64,000 nt of DNA from Halomonas sp. LR3S48 (GTDB lineage: Bacteria > Pseudomonadota > Gammaproteobacteria > Pseudomonadales > Halomonadaceae). The notes beneath the pieces are model-generated. The model searched no databases. It had not been told where the DNA came from and worked only from the letters and a program-made list of their open reading frames with translations. The DNA lies in the NCBI RefSeq assembly GCF_025725665.1, contig NZ_CP107009.1:2852001-2916000 (forward strand), written 5' to 3'. The translations under genes were made by a program, and so were the position numbers. Below are positions 26,342 to 37,098 of the stretch, piece by piece (position 1 is the first letter of the stretch; each line of letters begins with the position of its first letter).

Positions 26342-27388
26342 CTACTTCTCTGCCCACATTAAACTCTCTGTCAGTCGCCCTTGCTCAACATGATCTTGCA
26401 ATATTTTTAATCGCATCAGGTGCGAATCCCTGAATCTCGCATCCGAGAATTTCATGCGAGACAATCCCGCCACTAATCCTTGGATTGAATCCTTGAGAGT
26501 CATCAATGGCTGATGCTCCGGAGCAAGCTTCTCGTAGAGGCTAAAATCTACCTTGTATGAACGGCTATCGACTGCTTCTTTTTCGTTGATATGCACGCTC
26601 GTTCCTGGAATTGCATCAGCGACGGCTTCTGCCAGTTCTCGCACTTGATGGTTTCGACGGTTTGAGCCGGTATTGACGCTGAGAATGCGCCCCCCATTGC
26701 TTGCCTGCCGTTGAATGGCCCAGTCGATCGCTCTCCCCATGTCGCTGACATCGATCAGGGGACGCCAAGGGGTTCCATCGCTGAGTACGGTGATCTTTTT
26801 CTGTGACAGAGCGCAGGCCACAAAGTCATTCAGAACCAGGTCCAGGCGAAGGCGTGCCGACATACCACAGGCGGTAGCAAACCTCAGGCTGGTTATGATC
26901 ATGTCTCCTTCGATAGCTGCAAGCGCATCCTCCGAGCCGATCTTGGACCTGGCATAAGCAGTCATCGGCGCGAGCGGGTCTGCCTCCTTGCGGGGCTCGC
27001 CACTCGCTAGGCCGTAGACACTGCAGCTCGACGCGAAGACAAAATGCCTCACTCCGGCCTGAGCCGCCTGCCTGGCAGCCCTTACTGTGGCTTCTTGGTT
27101 GATCTCCTGAGTAACCGTCTCGAAGCGATTACCCATGGGATCGTTGGATACGGCGGCAAGCTGCACCACAGCGTCATAGCCTTCCAGCATGCCTTCTGGA
27201 AGATGGCGAATATCCCCGTAATATTGCCTTTCCAGATAAATTTCAGGACTTCGGTCTACGCCCGTCAGGCAATGTGCGAAGTAAGCATTGTCATAACCAT
27301 GCAACACAGACTCAGGATGCCTTCGCTTCAGCTCCTTGGTGACTTCAGGTCCAACATATCCCATGTTCCCCAGGATCAGTATTCTCAT
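26342..27388 (-). CDS. NAD-dependent sugar epimerase/dehydratase (extended SDR)
   Basis: This 348-residue extended SDR protein begins MRILILGNMGYVGPEVTKEL (a GxxGYxG nucleotide-binding loop). It has DAVVQLAAVSNDPMGNRFE, SSCSVYGLA with the catalytic Ser, and YARSKIGSE with the Tyr-x3-Lys pair. It should epimerise, dehydrate or reduce an NDP-sugar. Its start overlaps the stop of the upstream acyltransferase by four bases (ATGA), so the two are translationally coupled. The gene lies 58 bases upstream of rfbF, so its substrate may be CDP-linked. It is divergent enough from RfbG-type 4,6-dehydratases that I leave the reaction open. Confidence 0.82.
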   Translation of the reverse strand: MRILILGNMGYVGPEVTKELKRRHPESVLHGYDNAYFAHCLTGVDRSPEIYLERQYYGDIRHLPEGMLEGYDAVVQLAAVSNDPMGNRFETVTQEINQEATVRAARQAAQAGVRHFVFASSCSVYGLASGEPRKEADPLAPMTAYARSKIGSEDALAAIEGDMIITSLRFATACGMSARLRLDLVLNDFVACALSQKKITVLSDGTPWRPLIDVSDMGRAIDWAIQRQASNGGRILSVNTGSNRRNHQVRELAEAVADAIPGTSVHINEKEAVDSRSYKVDFSLYEKLAPEHQPLMTLKDSIQGLVAGLSRMKFSDARFRDSHLMRLKILQDHVEQGRLTESLMWAEK

Positions 27389-29490
27389 TGCCCCGCCTCC
27401 CGTTGCACATATTCAGAATCGTCTTGTTGCATGGCACCACCAGTAGAACCACCTCCCAGCATGCTCAACTTGAGCTCTTCTTCACTTACCCAGCCCTTAT
27501 TTTTCATTTCATCAAATATCTGCGATGTCAGCATCGAAGCACCGGAAACGCTCAAATGATTGTTGTCGTAATAGAGAAGTTCATCTTCGACCTGGGTAGC
27601 GCAACGACTGGGCAGGTAGGTATCGCAAAACAGCCTGGCCGGCTCGATCTTTATTAGATTATCGTGCTCCACGACTCTTGACATTTGCTCGTAAGCCGAT
27701 GCAGTACGCTGCTTAAAAACGTCGTAACTGGTCGAAAGTGGGGCAAATCGTTTGATACCGAATATTCTTTCCTTGACCAGCAAATAAGGCACATCCCAGC
27801 CCACCTCAGGTACCGGATAGAGCAGAATGACCCGCTTGCCGGCGCTAACCATCCTCTGGACTGTTTCCTGAAGCAGTGAGCCAACCTCGTCAACGCGGAG
27901 TTTGTCATCAGCTATGTCGAGGCGATTCATGGGTACGGCACGCACGGCCTCATCGTGCTCTATTCCCCCTTCCCCGTTATCGAAAGAGACGCCTTCGAAT
28001 TGAAGCGGATATCTACCCAGCATGATGACCAACTCGACACTATCATCTTCCAGAACGTACTCCAGCACTTGCTCGTTATGGCGGCCACATTCCGGTTCGT
28101 CGCTTCTGGTATAGCCCGCAATTGGCAAACAATTTGTGTAAATGAATTGTCTCACCTTCATGCCAAGCGCATCGACTCGTTCGGCTACCGGTCCGACTAG
28201 CGGCGTCGCCTGGCTATCACCCCATATGACTACCGTCTTATCTCCGCTCTCGTTGTACACACAAGTCTCTTCGAGCGGTATCAGGTTTCCCGGCGTGCTC
28301 TGACAGTTTGCGTTAATGTTTTTCTGTGAACGCACCATCACTAGATTCTCAAGCTCCCCGTCAAAACGCCAAGGGATACCTTGTGAGTAATAGCCATAGG
28401 AACCCACACCTATCATCAGACACGACATTGCCAAAGCCGCCTTGAAGATTTGGGGCCGAGTGTATTTCTTGCGATTCCTGAACGGTAGTTCGACATAGTG
28501 CCAGGAAAACCATGCCAACAGCAGGGAGAGTATGCTCAACAGGATGAAATCGATATTGGAGATGGGCCCGAAGCTACGCTCTCTAGCGAAGGCGAACACC
28601 GGCTGGTGCCAGAGATAGGCGCTGTAGCTGATTAGACCGATTCCTACCATGGGCTTGAAGGACAGGACTTTTCCTGTAATGTCTCTTTCGCCGGCGAAAA
28701 GTATCACGAGAGTGGTTCCAAGAACGGGTATCAGTGCCCACATACCGGGAAAAGGAATACTCTGATCGAATACCAATATCGCATATAGGAGCATTACTAC
28801 CCCAACCACTCCTCCCACGTTGCTCACCCAGAGGGGAGGCTGAACTCTGTGTCGATGCAAAAAGACTGCAATGATTCCTCCAGCCACAAGTTCCCAGGCG
28901 CGGGTCGGTAGCAGATAGAAGTTGGCTGAAGGATGATGCGTGGAAGCGTACTCCGATAAGGCAAGACTGACGAGGAAGCATAGAGTAAGAATTACTATAA
29001 GCAGCCATTTTTTGACCCAGCCTACCAATAGCATGAACAGTGGAAAGAACAGATAGAACTGTTCCTCCACGGCCAGGCTCCAAGTATGCAGAAAGGGCTT
29101 CATCTCTGCTGGTCCGGCGAAGTAATCCATATCCTGCCAGAAATGAATATTAGAGATGAACAAATTTACTGCTATCAAGCTCTGGCTCAGACTCGCGAAC
29201 TCTTCCGGCAGCATCCACACCCATGCCACAGCCATGCAAACTATGCTGACAAAAAACAGCGCCGGAAGAATTCGTCTCGCCCGCCGCTCGTAGAAATTCG
29301 CAATTGAGAACTTTCCTTCGACTATTTCATTGTAAATAATCCCAGTAATTAAATATCCACTTATTACGAAAAAAATATCAACTCCGACATACCCTCCGCT
29401 AAAAGTTTCGAAGCCAGCATGAAACAATATAACAGGTATAACGGCCACGGCTCTTAGCCCATCTATCTCAGGCCTGTAGTGAGTCGTCAT
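27385..29490 (-). CDS. OafA-type O-acyltransferase with C-terminal SGNH domain
   Basis: The 701-residue protein has an acyltransferase-3 membrane domain (YRPEIDGLRAVAVIPVILFH, GGYVGVDIFFVISGYL, RRARRILPAL, WSLAVEEQFYLFFPL). After about residue 370 comes a periplasmic SGNH hydrolase-like domain (TVVIWGDSQATPLV and a C-terminal D-x-x-H, YDNNHLS). It probably O-acetylates the surface glycan. GAGGAT 7 bases before the ATG at 29,490 fixes the start; eight further open codons upstream lack a ribosome site. It is the first structural gene of the ops-controlled transcript. Confidence 0.9.
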   Translation of the reverse strand: MTTHYRPEIDGLRAVAVIPVILFHAGFETFSGGYVGVDIFFVISGYLITGIIYNEIVEGKFSIANFYERRARRILPALFFVSIVCMAVAWVWMLPEEFASLSQSLIAVNLFISNIHFWQDMDYFAGPAEMKPFLHTWSLAVEEQFYLFFPLFMLLVGWVKKWLLIVILTLCFLVSLALSEYASTHHPSANFYLLPTRAWELVAGGIIAVFLHRHRVQPPLWVSNVGGVVGVVMLLYAILVFDQSIPFPGMWALIPVLGTTLVILFAGERDITGKVLSFKPMVGIGLISYSAYLWHQPVFAFARERSFGPISNIDFILLSILSLLLAWFSWHYVELPFRNRKKYTRPQIFKAALAMSCLMIGVGSYGYYSQGIPWRFDGELENLVMVRSQKNINANCQSTPGNLIPLEETCVYNESGDKTVVIWGDSQATPLVGPVAERVDALGMKVRQFIYTNCLPIAGYTRSDEPECGRHNEQVLEYVLEDDSVELVIMLGRYPLQFEGVSFDNGEGGIEHDEAVRAVPMNRLDIADDKLRVDEVGSLLQETVQRMVSAGKRVILLYPVPEVGWDVPYLLVKERIFGIKRFAPLSTSYDVFKQRTASAYEQMSRVVEHDNLIKIEPARLFCDTYLPSRCATQVEDELLYYDNNHLSVSGASMLTSQIFDEMKNKGWVSEEELKLSMLGGGSTGGAMQQDDSEYVQREAGQ

Positions 29491-29574
29491 TGTATCCTCG
29501 ATGCGACTTAGCAACTTATCTAAAATAATAATGTGTGATTTCGATCTCCATTCAGAATTTTCAAGGATTAATTT

Positions 29575-29619
29575 TCAGGGTGGATTATCCCAGGCCACGC
29601 TACCGCCAGAGGAGTTCAT
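29575..29619 (-). CDS. Putative 14-codon leader peptide containing the ops element
   Basis: ATG at 29,617-29,619 is preceded by a near-ideal Shine-Dalgarno, GGGAGGT (29,625-29,631), with 5 bases between. The frame reads MNSSGGSVAWDNPP and ends with TGA at 29,575-29,577, 84 bases before the acyltransferase start. Codons 5 to 8 are exactly the 12-base ops element. A ribosome on this ORF would sit on, or follow, the RNA made at the ops pause site, which could link RfaH recruitment to translation. It is too short to prove as a gene. The strong ribosome site at the right distance is the main evidence. Confidence 0.5.
   Translation of the reverse strand: MNSSGGSVAWDNPP
29596..29607 (-). promoter_or_regulatory. 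ops element (RfaH recruitment site)
   Basis: Read on the minus strand, the sequence is GGCGGTAGCGTG, identical to the 12-base ops element of E. coli RfaH-controlled operons as I know it. It lies about 45-56 bases after the predicted start of transcription and about 105 bases before the first structural gene of a long glycan operon, the normal setting for ops. RfaH bound here would suppress Rho termination and polarity along the transcript. This implies an RfaH-type NusG paralogue elsewhere in the genome. Confidence 0.85.
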
Positions 29620-29658
29620 GGTGGACCTCCCTTTCCGTTCCTATGGATCACTTGCTTT

Positions 29659-29687
29659 GTTATATTTTCCTACAGAATGTTACTAAA
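29659..29687 (-). promoter_or_regulatory. Putative sigma-70 promoter of the glycan operon
   Basis: On the minus strand a TATAAC -10 box (29,659-29,664) lies 17 bases downstream of TTTAGT (29,682-29,687). The -10 matches consensus at five of six positions; the -35 is weak. It would start transcription near 29,652, placing the ops element in the early leader. Confidence 0.5.
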
Positions 29688-29848
29688 CGTACTTGTCATT
29701 TGCGTAGTTGGTTTTTGCCATACTTGGCGCTAAGCTGGCGTCATCCTATCGGAAGGGTTTTTCTGACCTTATTAAAAATCTGGTACTTTTATACTAGTGA
29801 GGATTATTCCGAAACACAGTGAAGGCACTCGCAGTAAAACTGGAGACG

Positions 29849-29879
29849 AAAAAAAACTGCCCTCTTATGAGAGCAGTTT
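29849..29879 (-). terminator. Rho-independent terminator of sthA
   Basis: On the minus strand an AAACTGCTCTC / GAGGGCAGTTT hairpin (29,854-29,879, one mismatch, loop about 4 bases) is followed directly by a run of T residues. It lies 43 bases after the sthA stop and separates the core-genome genes from the glycan operon promoter. Confidence 0.88.
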
Positions 29880-29921
29880 ACTCGGTTAAATAGGGATGGA
29901 ATTAATGAAAGGACGTGCGGC

Positions 29922-31313
<1,392 letters not shown>

Positions 31314-31406
31314 GGGCTCTTGCGTCTCCTTTCCCTTGTCGATGTTGGTTTTCGGCTCCCAGGGCTATACCTGCGGCACGGCATTATGCGCAAGACATTG
31401 CAGGGC

Positions 31407-31673
31407 CTAGCGGCGGGTGGCGTCATAGCCCAGGTCGGCACCACGACTCTCATCGCTCGAACGGCGCGCACTGACCGGGTCGCCCTTGCGCTTGCGGTTC
31501 TCCTCCTCGCATATCTCGTCCTTGCCCCCGCAGATGTCACAGCCTTCCTTGAGGCCCAACTTGTTGAGTCCGCCACAGGATCCGGCGATGGGCTTACGCC
31601 CCATGATCACGCCGATGGCCATGGCCGCCATGATCAACAGCATGAAGCCCAGTACGACGAGAAAAGTGGTCAT
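31407..31673 (-). CDS. nqrM: Na+-NQR maturation protein NqrM
   Basis: The 88-residue protein has one N-terminal membrane helix (TTFLVVLGFMLLIMAAMAIGV) and the four-cysteine NqrM block, GSCGGL then GCDICGGKDEICEEE. NqrM delivers iron to the Cys4 Fe site between NqrD and NqrE. The start ATG at 31,673 follows a strong GGAGGT site. A much longer open frame upstream overlaps the apbE-like gene and is not used. It is the last gene of the nqr operon. Confidence 0.93.
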   Translation of the reverse strand: MTTFLVVLGFMLLIMAAMAIGVIMGRKPIAGSCGGLNKLGLKEGCDICGGKDEICEEENRKRKGDPVSARRSSDESRGADLGYDATRR

Positions 31674-31692
31674 TGGGTTACCTCCCAGGCGG

Positions 31693-32463
31693 CTAGGGCT
31701 CGAGCCAGGGCTCGAGAGCCGCGGTATGATGGATTTCGATACCCTGTGGTGTCTTGACAACAACCCTGGCAGCACTATCCATGCCCTCGGCCAGTAACAC
31801 CGCGTCCTCTGGATTGGCATGCAGCAGCTGCGTTGCCTGCCGCATGGCCTCGCTGGCACTTGGCGCGACGACACTCACTGCCAGCGGAGTCGCCAACGTG
31901 ACCAGTGGAACCACATCCTGGCGTGCGAAGCGGTGCACCAGCGCGGCATTCTCAAGACGCACGTGTCGGGCCCCATCCGGCGCGGACAGCCCGGCCTGCT
32001 CAAGCGACAGGCGCCAGCCACCCGTGGGTGGCACACCCAGGCCGCGCATCACGCCCCCGACCTCGACCATCACGGCAGCGAAACGATTCTCGCCGAGCCA
32101 TAGCGCCAAGCGATCGACGGCCAGCGAATGCGCCACACGATCCGCTTCATGCCGAAGCTTTGACGAGGGTAGCCAGAACCGTCCAAAGGCGGCATCCAGC
32201 GCGCGAAGGAGCCCGTCTCGCTGCCGTTCGAGAGTTGCCAGTTCACCTTGTATGCCGGCTTCGAGTTCAGCGACCTGCTCCTGATCCAGGTCGGCATACA
32301 GGGTGATGTGGTATCCCGTTCCCAGAGCCGTGCCCTGGATGAGATGCTCGTTGCTGTGGTCACGGCAAGCGCTGAGAGCCACGGCCGCCAACAGCGCTAG
32401 AAGGAGCCGGGCCGGCCCACTGGGAGCCAGCCCGGAGAGTCGCCCTAGGGCGAAGGGGATCAT
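31693..32463 (-). CDS. apbE: ApbE-like lipoprotein, divergent and shortened
   Basis: The 256-residue product has a lipoprotein signal ([14 protein letters not shown]) and keeps recognisable ApbE parts: [16 protein letters not shown] after the Cys, [29 protein letters not shown], and [30 protein letters not shown]. It is about 80 residues shorter than normal FAD:protein FMN transferases. It lacks the D-x-S-x-I-A-K-G stretch, the S-G-D-Y region and the H-x-I-D-P-x-T-G motif that bind FAD and Mg2+. It may therefore not be catalytic. It overlaps the nqrF stop by four bases (ATGA) and precedes nqrM, the normal place of apbE in nqr operons, where it would flavinylate NqrB and NqrC. Confidence 0.8.
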   Translation of the reverse strand: MIPFALGRLSGLAPSGPARLLLALLAAVALSACRDHSNEHLIQGTALGTGYHITLYADLDQEQVAELEAGIQGELATLERQRDGLLRALDAAFGRFWLPSSKLRHEADRVAHSLAVDRLALWLGENRFAAVMVEVGGVMRGLGVPPTGGWRLSLEQAGLSAPDGARHVRLENAALVHRFARQDVVPLVTLATPLAVSVVAPSASEAMRQATQLLHANPEDAVLLAEGMDSAARVVVKTPQGIEIHHTAALEPWLEP

Positions 32464-33692
32464 CCGCCAAAGTCGTCCAGCAGAATGTTCTCGGGTTCGA
32501 CGCCCAGGTCGAGCAGCATCTTGATGACGGATGCGTTCATCATGGGCGGCCCACACATGTAGTACTCACAATCCTCGGGAGCCGGATGGTCCTTGAGGTA
32601 GTTCTCGTACAGCACGTTGTGGATGAACCCGGTCGGCCCAGTCCAGTTGTCTTCGGGCTGTGGGTCGGAGAGAGCCAGGTGCCACTCGAAGTTGGAGTGC
32701 TCCTCGGCCAGCTTGTCGTACTCGTCGTTGTAGAAGGTCTCGCGCCAGGAACGAGCACCATACCAGAAGGTGATCTTGCGCTTGGAATCAAGACGCTTGA
32801 GCTGGTCGAAGATATGGCTGCGCATCGGCGCCATGCCCGCGCCACCGCCGACGAAGACCATCTCGGCATCGGTGTCCTTGGCGAAGAACTCGCCGAAGGG
32901 CCCCATCACCGTCACCTTGTCGCCCGACTTCAGACTGAAGACGTAGGTCGACATCAGGCCTGGCGGATGGTTGGTGCCGGGAGGCGGTGTGGCGATACGG
33001 ATATTGAACTTGAGGATGCCTTTCTCTTCGGGATAGTTCGCCATGGAGTAGGCGCGAATGACTTCCTCGGTGTTCTTGTGGGAAAGCTTGAACAGGTCGA
33101 ACTTTTCCCAGTCGCCGCGATACTCCTCTTCGATGTCGAAGTCGGAGAACTTGATGTCGTAGGGCGGTGCCACCAGCTGGACATAGCCGCCGGCGCGGAA
33201 GGCCACTTCCTCGCCCTCGGGCAGCTTGAGGTTGAGCTCCTTGATGAAGGTCGCCACGTTGGGGTTGGCGATGACCTCGCACTCCCACTTCTTGACGCCG
33301 AAAACTTCTTCGGGCACCTCGATCTTCATGTCCTGCTTCACCGGCACCTGGCAGGAGAGACGCCAACCCTCCTTCTTCTCACGCAGGGTGAAGTGGGACT
33401 CCTCGGTGGGCAGGATGGAGCCGCCGCCCTCCTCAACCCGGCACTTGCACTGAGCACAAGAGCCGCCGCCGCCACAGGCGGAAGAGAGGAAGATGCCGTT
33501 GGCCGCCAGGGTATTGAGCAGCTTGCCACCCGCCTGGGTGGTAATGGTGTGTTCCGGGTCGCCGTTGATCTCGATGGAAACGTCGCCGGTACTGACGAGC
33601 TTGCTGCGGGCTGCCAGGATCACCACGACGAGGCCGATGACGACCACGGTGAACATGAACACACCGAGCAAGATGATAGATGTTCCAACCAT
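32460..33692 (-). CDS. nqrF: Na+-NQR subunit F (NADH dehydrogenase, 2Fe-2S/FAD)
   Basis: The 410-residue protein has one N-terminal membrane helix (about residues 4-28). A ferredoxin domain follows with the [2Fe-2S] ligands Cys73, Cys79, Cys82 and Cys114 ([14 protein letters not shown]). A ferredoxin-reductase module has RAYSMANYP for [16 protein letters not shown] and FWYGARS for NADH, ending in the CGPPMM and DDFGG block. It is the entry point of electrons from NADH into the sodium pump. A GGAAAC site precedes the ATG. Spacing to nqrE is 68 bases. Confidence 0.97.
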   Translation of the reverse strand: MVGTSIILLGVFMFTVVVIGLVVVILAARSKLVSTGDVSIEINGDPEHTITTQAGGKLLNTLAANGIFLSSACGGGGSCAQCKCRVEEGGGSILPTEESHFTLREKKEGWRLSCQVPVKQDMKIEVPEEVFGVKKWECEVIANPNVATFIKELNLKLPEGEEVAFRAGGYVQLVAPPYDIKFSDFDIEEEYRGDWEKFDLFKLSHKNTEEVIRAYSMANYPEEKGILKFNIRIATPPPGTNHPPGLMSTYVFSLKSGDKVTVMGPFGEFFAKDTDAEMVFVGGGAGMAPMRSHIFDQLKRLDSKRKITFWYGARSWRETFYNDEYDKLAEEHSNFEWHLALSDPQPEDNWTGPTGFIHNVLYENYLKDHPAPEDCEYYMCGPPMMNASVIKMLLDLGVEPENILLDDFGG

Positions 33693-33760
33693 GTCGGTTT
33701 CCTATTTGCTGTGTAACCTGTTTCCCGGCGGCGCGATCACCGCCGGAAACGCGCCCTGGC

Positions 33761-34378
33761 TCAGAGCTGTATGCCCGAGAAGGACATGAAGCCCAGCGAC
33801 ATCAGACCCACGGTGATGAAGGTGATGCCCAGGCCCTGCAGGCCGGCCGGCACGTCACTGTACTTGAGCCTCTCGCGAATCCCCGCCAGCGCGGTGATGG
33901 CCAGTGCCCAGCCGACGCCGGACCCCAAGCCATAGACCACGGATTCGCCGAAGCCGTAGTTACGCTCGACCATGAACAGCACGCCGCCGAGAATGGCACA
34001 GTTCACGGTGATCAGCGGCAGGAACACGCCCAGGGCGTTGTAGAGCGCCGGTACGTACTTGTCGAGGAACATCTCGAGGATCTGTACCAGAGCGGCGATA
34101 ACGCCGATGTAGGACAGCAGACCCAGGAACGACAGGTCGATGTTCTCGGCGCCTTCGATACCGGTCCAGGTCAGCGCGCCTTCCGCCAGCAGCGCGTTGT
34201 AGATGACGTTATTGACGGGGACGGAGATGGTCAGCACCACGATCACCGCGATACCGAGACCAATGGCTGCCGAGACCTTCTTGGAAACCGCCAGGAAGGT
34301 ACACATGCCCAGGAAGAACGCCAATGCCAGGTTCTCGACGAAGACCGAGGCAACGAACAGGCTGATATAGTGCTCCAT
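33761..34378 (-). CDS. nqrE: Na+-NQR subunit E
   Basis: The 205-residue membrane protein has six hydrophobic segments and begins [26 protein letters not shown], the NqrE N-terminus. Conserved Cys residues ([21 protein letters not shown]) are two of the four that hold the Fe centre shared with NqrD. It starts one base after the nqrD stop. Confidence 0.96.
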   Translation of the reverse strand: MEHYISLFVASVFVENLALAFFLGMCTFLAVSKKVSAAIGLGIAVIVVLTISVPVNNVIYNALLAEGALTWTGIEGAENIDLSFLGLLSYIGVIAALVQILEMFLDKYVPALYNALGVFLPLITVNCAILGGVLFMVERNYGFGESVVYGLGSGVGWALAITALAGIRERLKYSDVPAGLQGLGITFITVGLMSLGFMSFSGIQL

Positions 34379-34379
34379 G

Positions 34380-35048
34380 TTACACCGCCTCCTTCGGTTG
34401 GGTGTTTTCCTTCATCTTGAATTCGTTCGCCTCGACCTGCTCCGGATGAGTAGAACGTAGCGCCCAGATGATCAGACCGATGATGAAGAACGCCGACGGC
34501 GGTAGCAGCAGCAGCCCATTGGGCACGTACCAGCCGCCATCCTGCACGGTGGGCAGGATGGTAAAGCCGAACACGCTACCGGAACCGAGCAGTTCGCGAA
34601 CGAAGCCGACGGTCATCAGAATGACACCATAGCCCAGCCCGTTGCCGACACCGTCCAGGAACGACAGCCCGGGCGAGTTCTGCATGGCGAAACCTTCGGC
34701 ACGCCCCATCACGATACAGTTGGTGATGATCAGGCCGACGAATACCGAGAGCTGTTTGGACATCTCGTAGGCATACGCCTTGAGCACCTGGTCCACCACG
34801 ATCACCAGCGAGGCGATGATCGTCATCTGCACGATGATTCGAATCGAGGACGGTATATGGTGACGAATGAGCGACACGAACAGGTTGGAGAAGGCCGTTA
34901 CCGAGATAACGGCCAGCGCCATGACCAGCGAAACGCTCATGCTGGTCGTTACCGCCAGCGCCGAGCAGATACCGAGTACCTGCAAGGCAATGGGGTTGTT
35001 GTTGAAGATCGGGGTCGTCAGGACGCCCTTGGGAGTCACAGCGGACAT
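34380..35048 (-). CDS. nqrD: Na+-NQR subunit D
   Basis: The 222-residue membrane protein has six hydrophobic segments. [12 protein letters not shown] and [16 protein letters not shown] carry the conserved Cys residues that complete the Fe site with NqrE. The C-terminus [14 protein letters not shown] is typical. It lies 11 bases after nqrC in the operon. Confidence 0.96.
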   Translation of the reverse strand: MSAVTPKGVLTTPIFNNNPIALQVLGICSALAVTTSMSVSLVMALAVISVTAFSNLFVSLIRHHIPSSIRIIVQMTIIASLVIVVDQVLKAYAYEMSKQLSVFVGLIITNCIVMGRAEGFAMQNSPGLSFLDGVGNGLGYGVILMTVGFVRELLGSGSVFGFTILPTVQDGGWYVPNGLLLLPPSAFFIIGLIIWALRSTHPEQVEANEFKMKENTQPKEAV

Positions 35049-35059
35049 TTTCAGGCTCC

Positions 35060-35872
35060 TTAAGCTTCAGCTTCGAGTTCGACGTCGGCTTCCTGCACTT
35101 CTTCCTGGTCGACTCCGCTACGGAAGCGCGCCAAGTAAGTACCGAAGCCCTCCGGACTCAACCAGAACTGCAGCATGTTGGTGACACCGTTGCTGGTCAA
35201 CGTCGCGCCGGACAGCGCATCGATCTCGGTCTCGTCGTTGGCGCCGCCCTTGGTCAGATGGATGGCCGGGGCCAGCTCTGCCTCGTCGGAGTAGATCTGC
35301 TTGCCTTCCCACTGGGCTTGCCAGCGTGGGTTGTTGACCTCCGCGCCGAGCCCCGGGGTTTCACTATGGTCATAGTAGGTAATACCGACGATCGTATTGC
35401 CATCACCTTCCACCGACAGGAAACCGCGCATCAATCCCCACAGGCCTTGCCCGCGAATCGGCAGGATGATCTGATCCGGATCTTCGGGGTCGCCGACAAG
35501 ATAGACGGTGGCATAATTCTCGACACGGCTCAGGCCGGCAATATCGCGATCGCCCGACAGAGTACGTCCTGTAGCCGGATCACGCGCTGCCTGAAAGTGG
35601 TCGAAGGTCTCCGGGTCGAACTCGTCGGTATATTCACCGGTACGCATATCCACGACGCGCGGAGTCACGTCGCCGAATGCCGATTCGACATCCATGCCCG
35701 GCTCGTACAGGTTGGCTACGCTCAGGATGTTGGTCTTGCGATCAAGCTCCTGATTGAGCTGTTGCTTGGGCCGCAGCGCCACCGCCGCGGTCGACACGAT
35801 AACCGAACACACGATACAGAGTGCGAACGCCACCGTGAGAATCTTCTTGATGGAGTTATTGCTCTGAGCCAT
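35060..35872 (-). CDS. nqrC: Na+-NQR subunit C (covalent FMN)
   Basis: The 270-residue protein has one N-terminal membrane helix (about residues 9-32) and a periplasmic FMN-binding domain. The flavinylation motif [10 protein letters not shown] places the covalent FMN on Thr224. [16 protein letters not shown] and [11 protein letters not shown] are conserved NqrC/RnfG blocks. The start overlaps the nqrB stop by one base. FMN attachment needs an active ApbE, and the apbE-like gene of this operon looks incomplete. Confidence 0.96.
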   Translation of the reverse strand: MAQSNNSIKKILTVAFALCIVCSVIVSTAAVALRPKQQLNQELDRKTNILSVANLYEPGMDVESAFGDVTPRVVDMRTGEYTDEFDPETFDHFQAARDPATGRTLSGDRDIAGLSRVENYATVYLVGDPEDPDQIILPIRGQGLWGLMRGFLSVEGDGNTIVGITYYDHSETPGLGAEVNNPRWQAQWEGKQIYSDEAELAPAIHLTKGGANDETEIDALSGATLTSNGVTNMLQFWLSPEGFGTYLARFRSGVDQEEVQEADVELEAEA

Positions 35873-37098
35873 CAGACTCCCTCCTCGACCGGTGCACCGA
35901 CACGCCGCATACGGCGCTTGATGTTGGCCTGAACAAAGAAGTGATCGATCAGCGGCGCGAACAGGTTGGCGAACAGGATCGCCAGCATGATCCCCTCAGG
36001 AAACGCCGGGTTGACCACACGGATCAGCACGGTCATCACGCCGATCAGGATGCCGAAGATCAGACGCCCCGGGTTGGTCATGGAAGCCGATACCGGATCG
36101 GTCGCCATGAACACCATGCCGAAGGCGAAGCCGCCGATGACAAGGTGCCAGTACCAGGGCATGGCGAACATCGGGTTGCTCTCGGAGCCGACCAGATTGA
36201 AGAGCAGGCTGGTCCCCACCATGCCGAGCAGACATCCCAGCATGATTCGCCAGGAAGCGATCTTGGTCCACAGCAGCACCGCAGCACCGATGAAGATGGC
36301 CAACGTCGAAACCTCACCGACAGAGCCGGGCAGGTAACCGATGAAGGCATCCCACCAGCTGTACTGCGAGGTCAGGTCCGCCATGCCCTCCTGGAAGGCG
36401 ATGGAGAGCGGGGTCGCACCGGTGTAGCCGTCGGCAGCCACCCACACCGCATCGCCCGAAATATGCGCCGGGTAAGCGAAATACAGGAAGGCACGGCCGG
36501 TCAGTGCCGGGTTGAGGAAGTTCTTGCCGGTGCCGCCGAAGATTTCCTTGCCGATCACCACGCCGAAGGTGATGCCCAGCGCCACCTGCCACAGCGGAAT
36601 GGTGGCCGGCAGGACCAGGGCATACAGCACGGAGGTGACGAAGAACCCCTCGTTGACCTCATGGCCACGCTTGACGGCAAACAGCACTTCCCAGAAGCCA
36701 CCGACCACGAAGGTCACCAGATAGATCGGCAGGAAGTAGGTCGCACCGAGCACGAAGTTGGCCCACAGGCTGTCCGGATCATGACCGGAGGCAAGCACCA
36801 TGAGAATGGCTTCGCGCCAACCGTCCATGGAGGCATAACCGTCGGCGATGGCGCTGTTGGCCAGCCAGCCGGCGTTCCACATACCGAAGAACATGGCCGG
36901 AAAGGTACATAGCCACACGGTGATCATGATGCGCTTGAGATCGATACCGTCGCGCACGTGGGCCGTGGTCTTGGTCACGCTGGGCGGAGAGTAGAAGATG
37001 GTGTCGACCGCTTCGAAGAGCGGGTACCACTTCTCGTACTTGCCACCCTTGTGGAAGTGCGGTTCGAGATTGTCGAGTGTCTGTCGGATACCCATCAT
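35872..37098 (-). CDS. nqrB: Na+-NQR subunit B (covalent FMN, riboflavin)
   Basis: The 408-residue membrane subunit has about ten hydrophobic segments. The motif [10 protein letters not shown] puts the covalent FMN on Thr229. [24 protein letters not shown] and [16 protein letters not shown] are highly conserved. NqrB carries the Na+ path and the quinone-side flavin. The stop codon of nqrA and the start of nqrB overlap by one base. Confidence 0.97.
   Translation of the reverse strand: MMGIRQTLDNLEPHFHKGGKYEKWYPLFEAVDTIFYSPPSVTKTTAHVRDGIDLKRIMITVWLCTFPAMFFGMWNAGWLANSAIADGYASMDGWREAILMVLASGHDPDSLWANFVLGATYFLPIYLVTFVVGGFWEVLFAVKRGHEVNEGFFVTSVLYALVLPATIPLWQVALGITFGVVIGKEIFGGTGKNFLNPALTGRAFLYFAYPAHISGDAVWVAADGYTGATPLSIAFQEGMADLTSQYSWWDAFIGYLPGSVGEVSTLAIFIGAAVLLWTKIASWRIMLGCLLGMVGTSLLFNLVGSESNPMFAMPWYWHLVIGGFAFGMVFMATDPVSASMTNPGRLIFGILIGVMTVLIRVVNPAFPEGIMLAILFANLFAPLIDHFFVQANIKRRMRRVGAPVEEGV

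Noticed and set aside
32586..33716. Plus-strand open frame opposite nqrF (376 codons)
   Set aside because: It mirrors nqrF; composition is Val/Glu/His/Gly-rich as expected from the complement, with no ribosome site or domain.
35941..36912. Plus-strand open frame opposite nqrB
   Set aside because: It is an antisense shadow; nqrB is certain and the frame has a composition typical of complementary strands.
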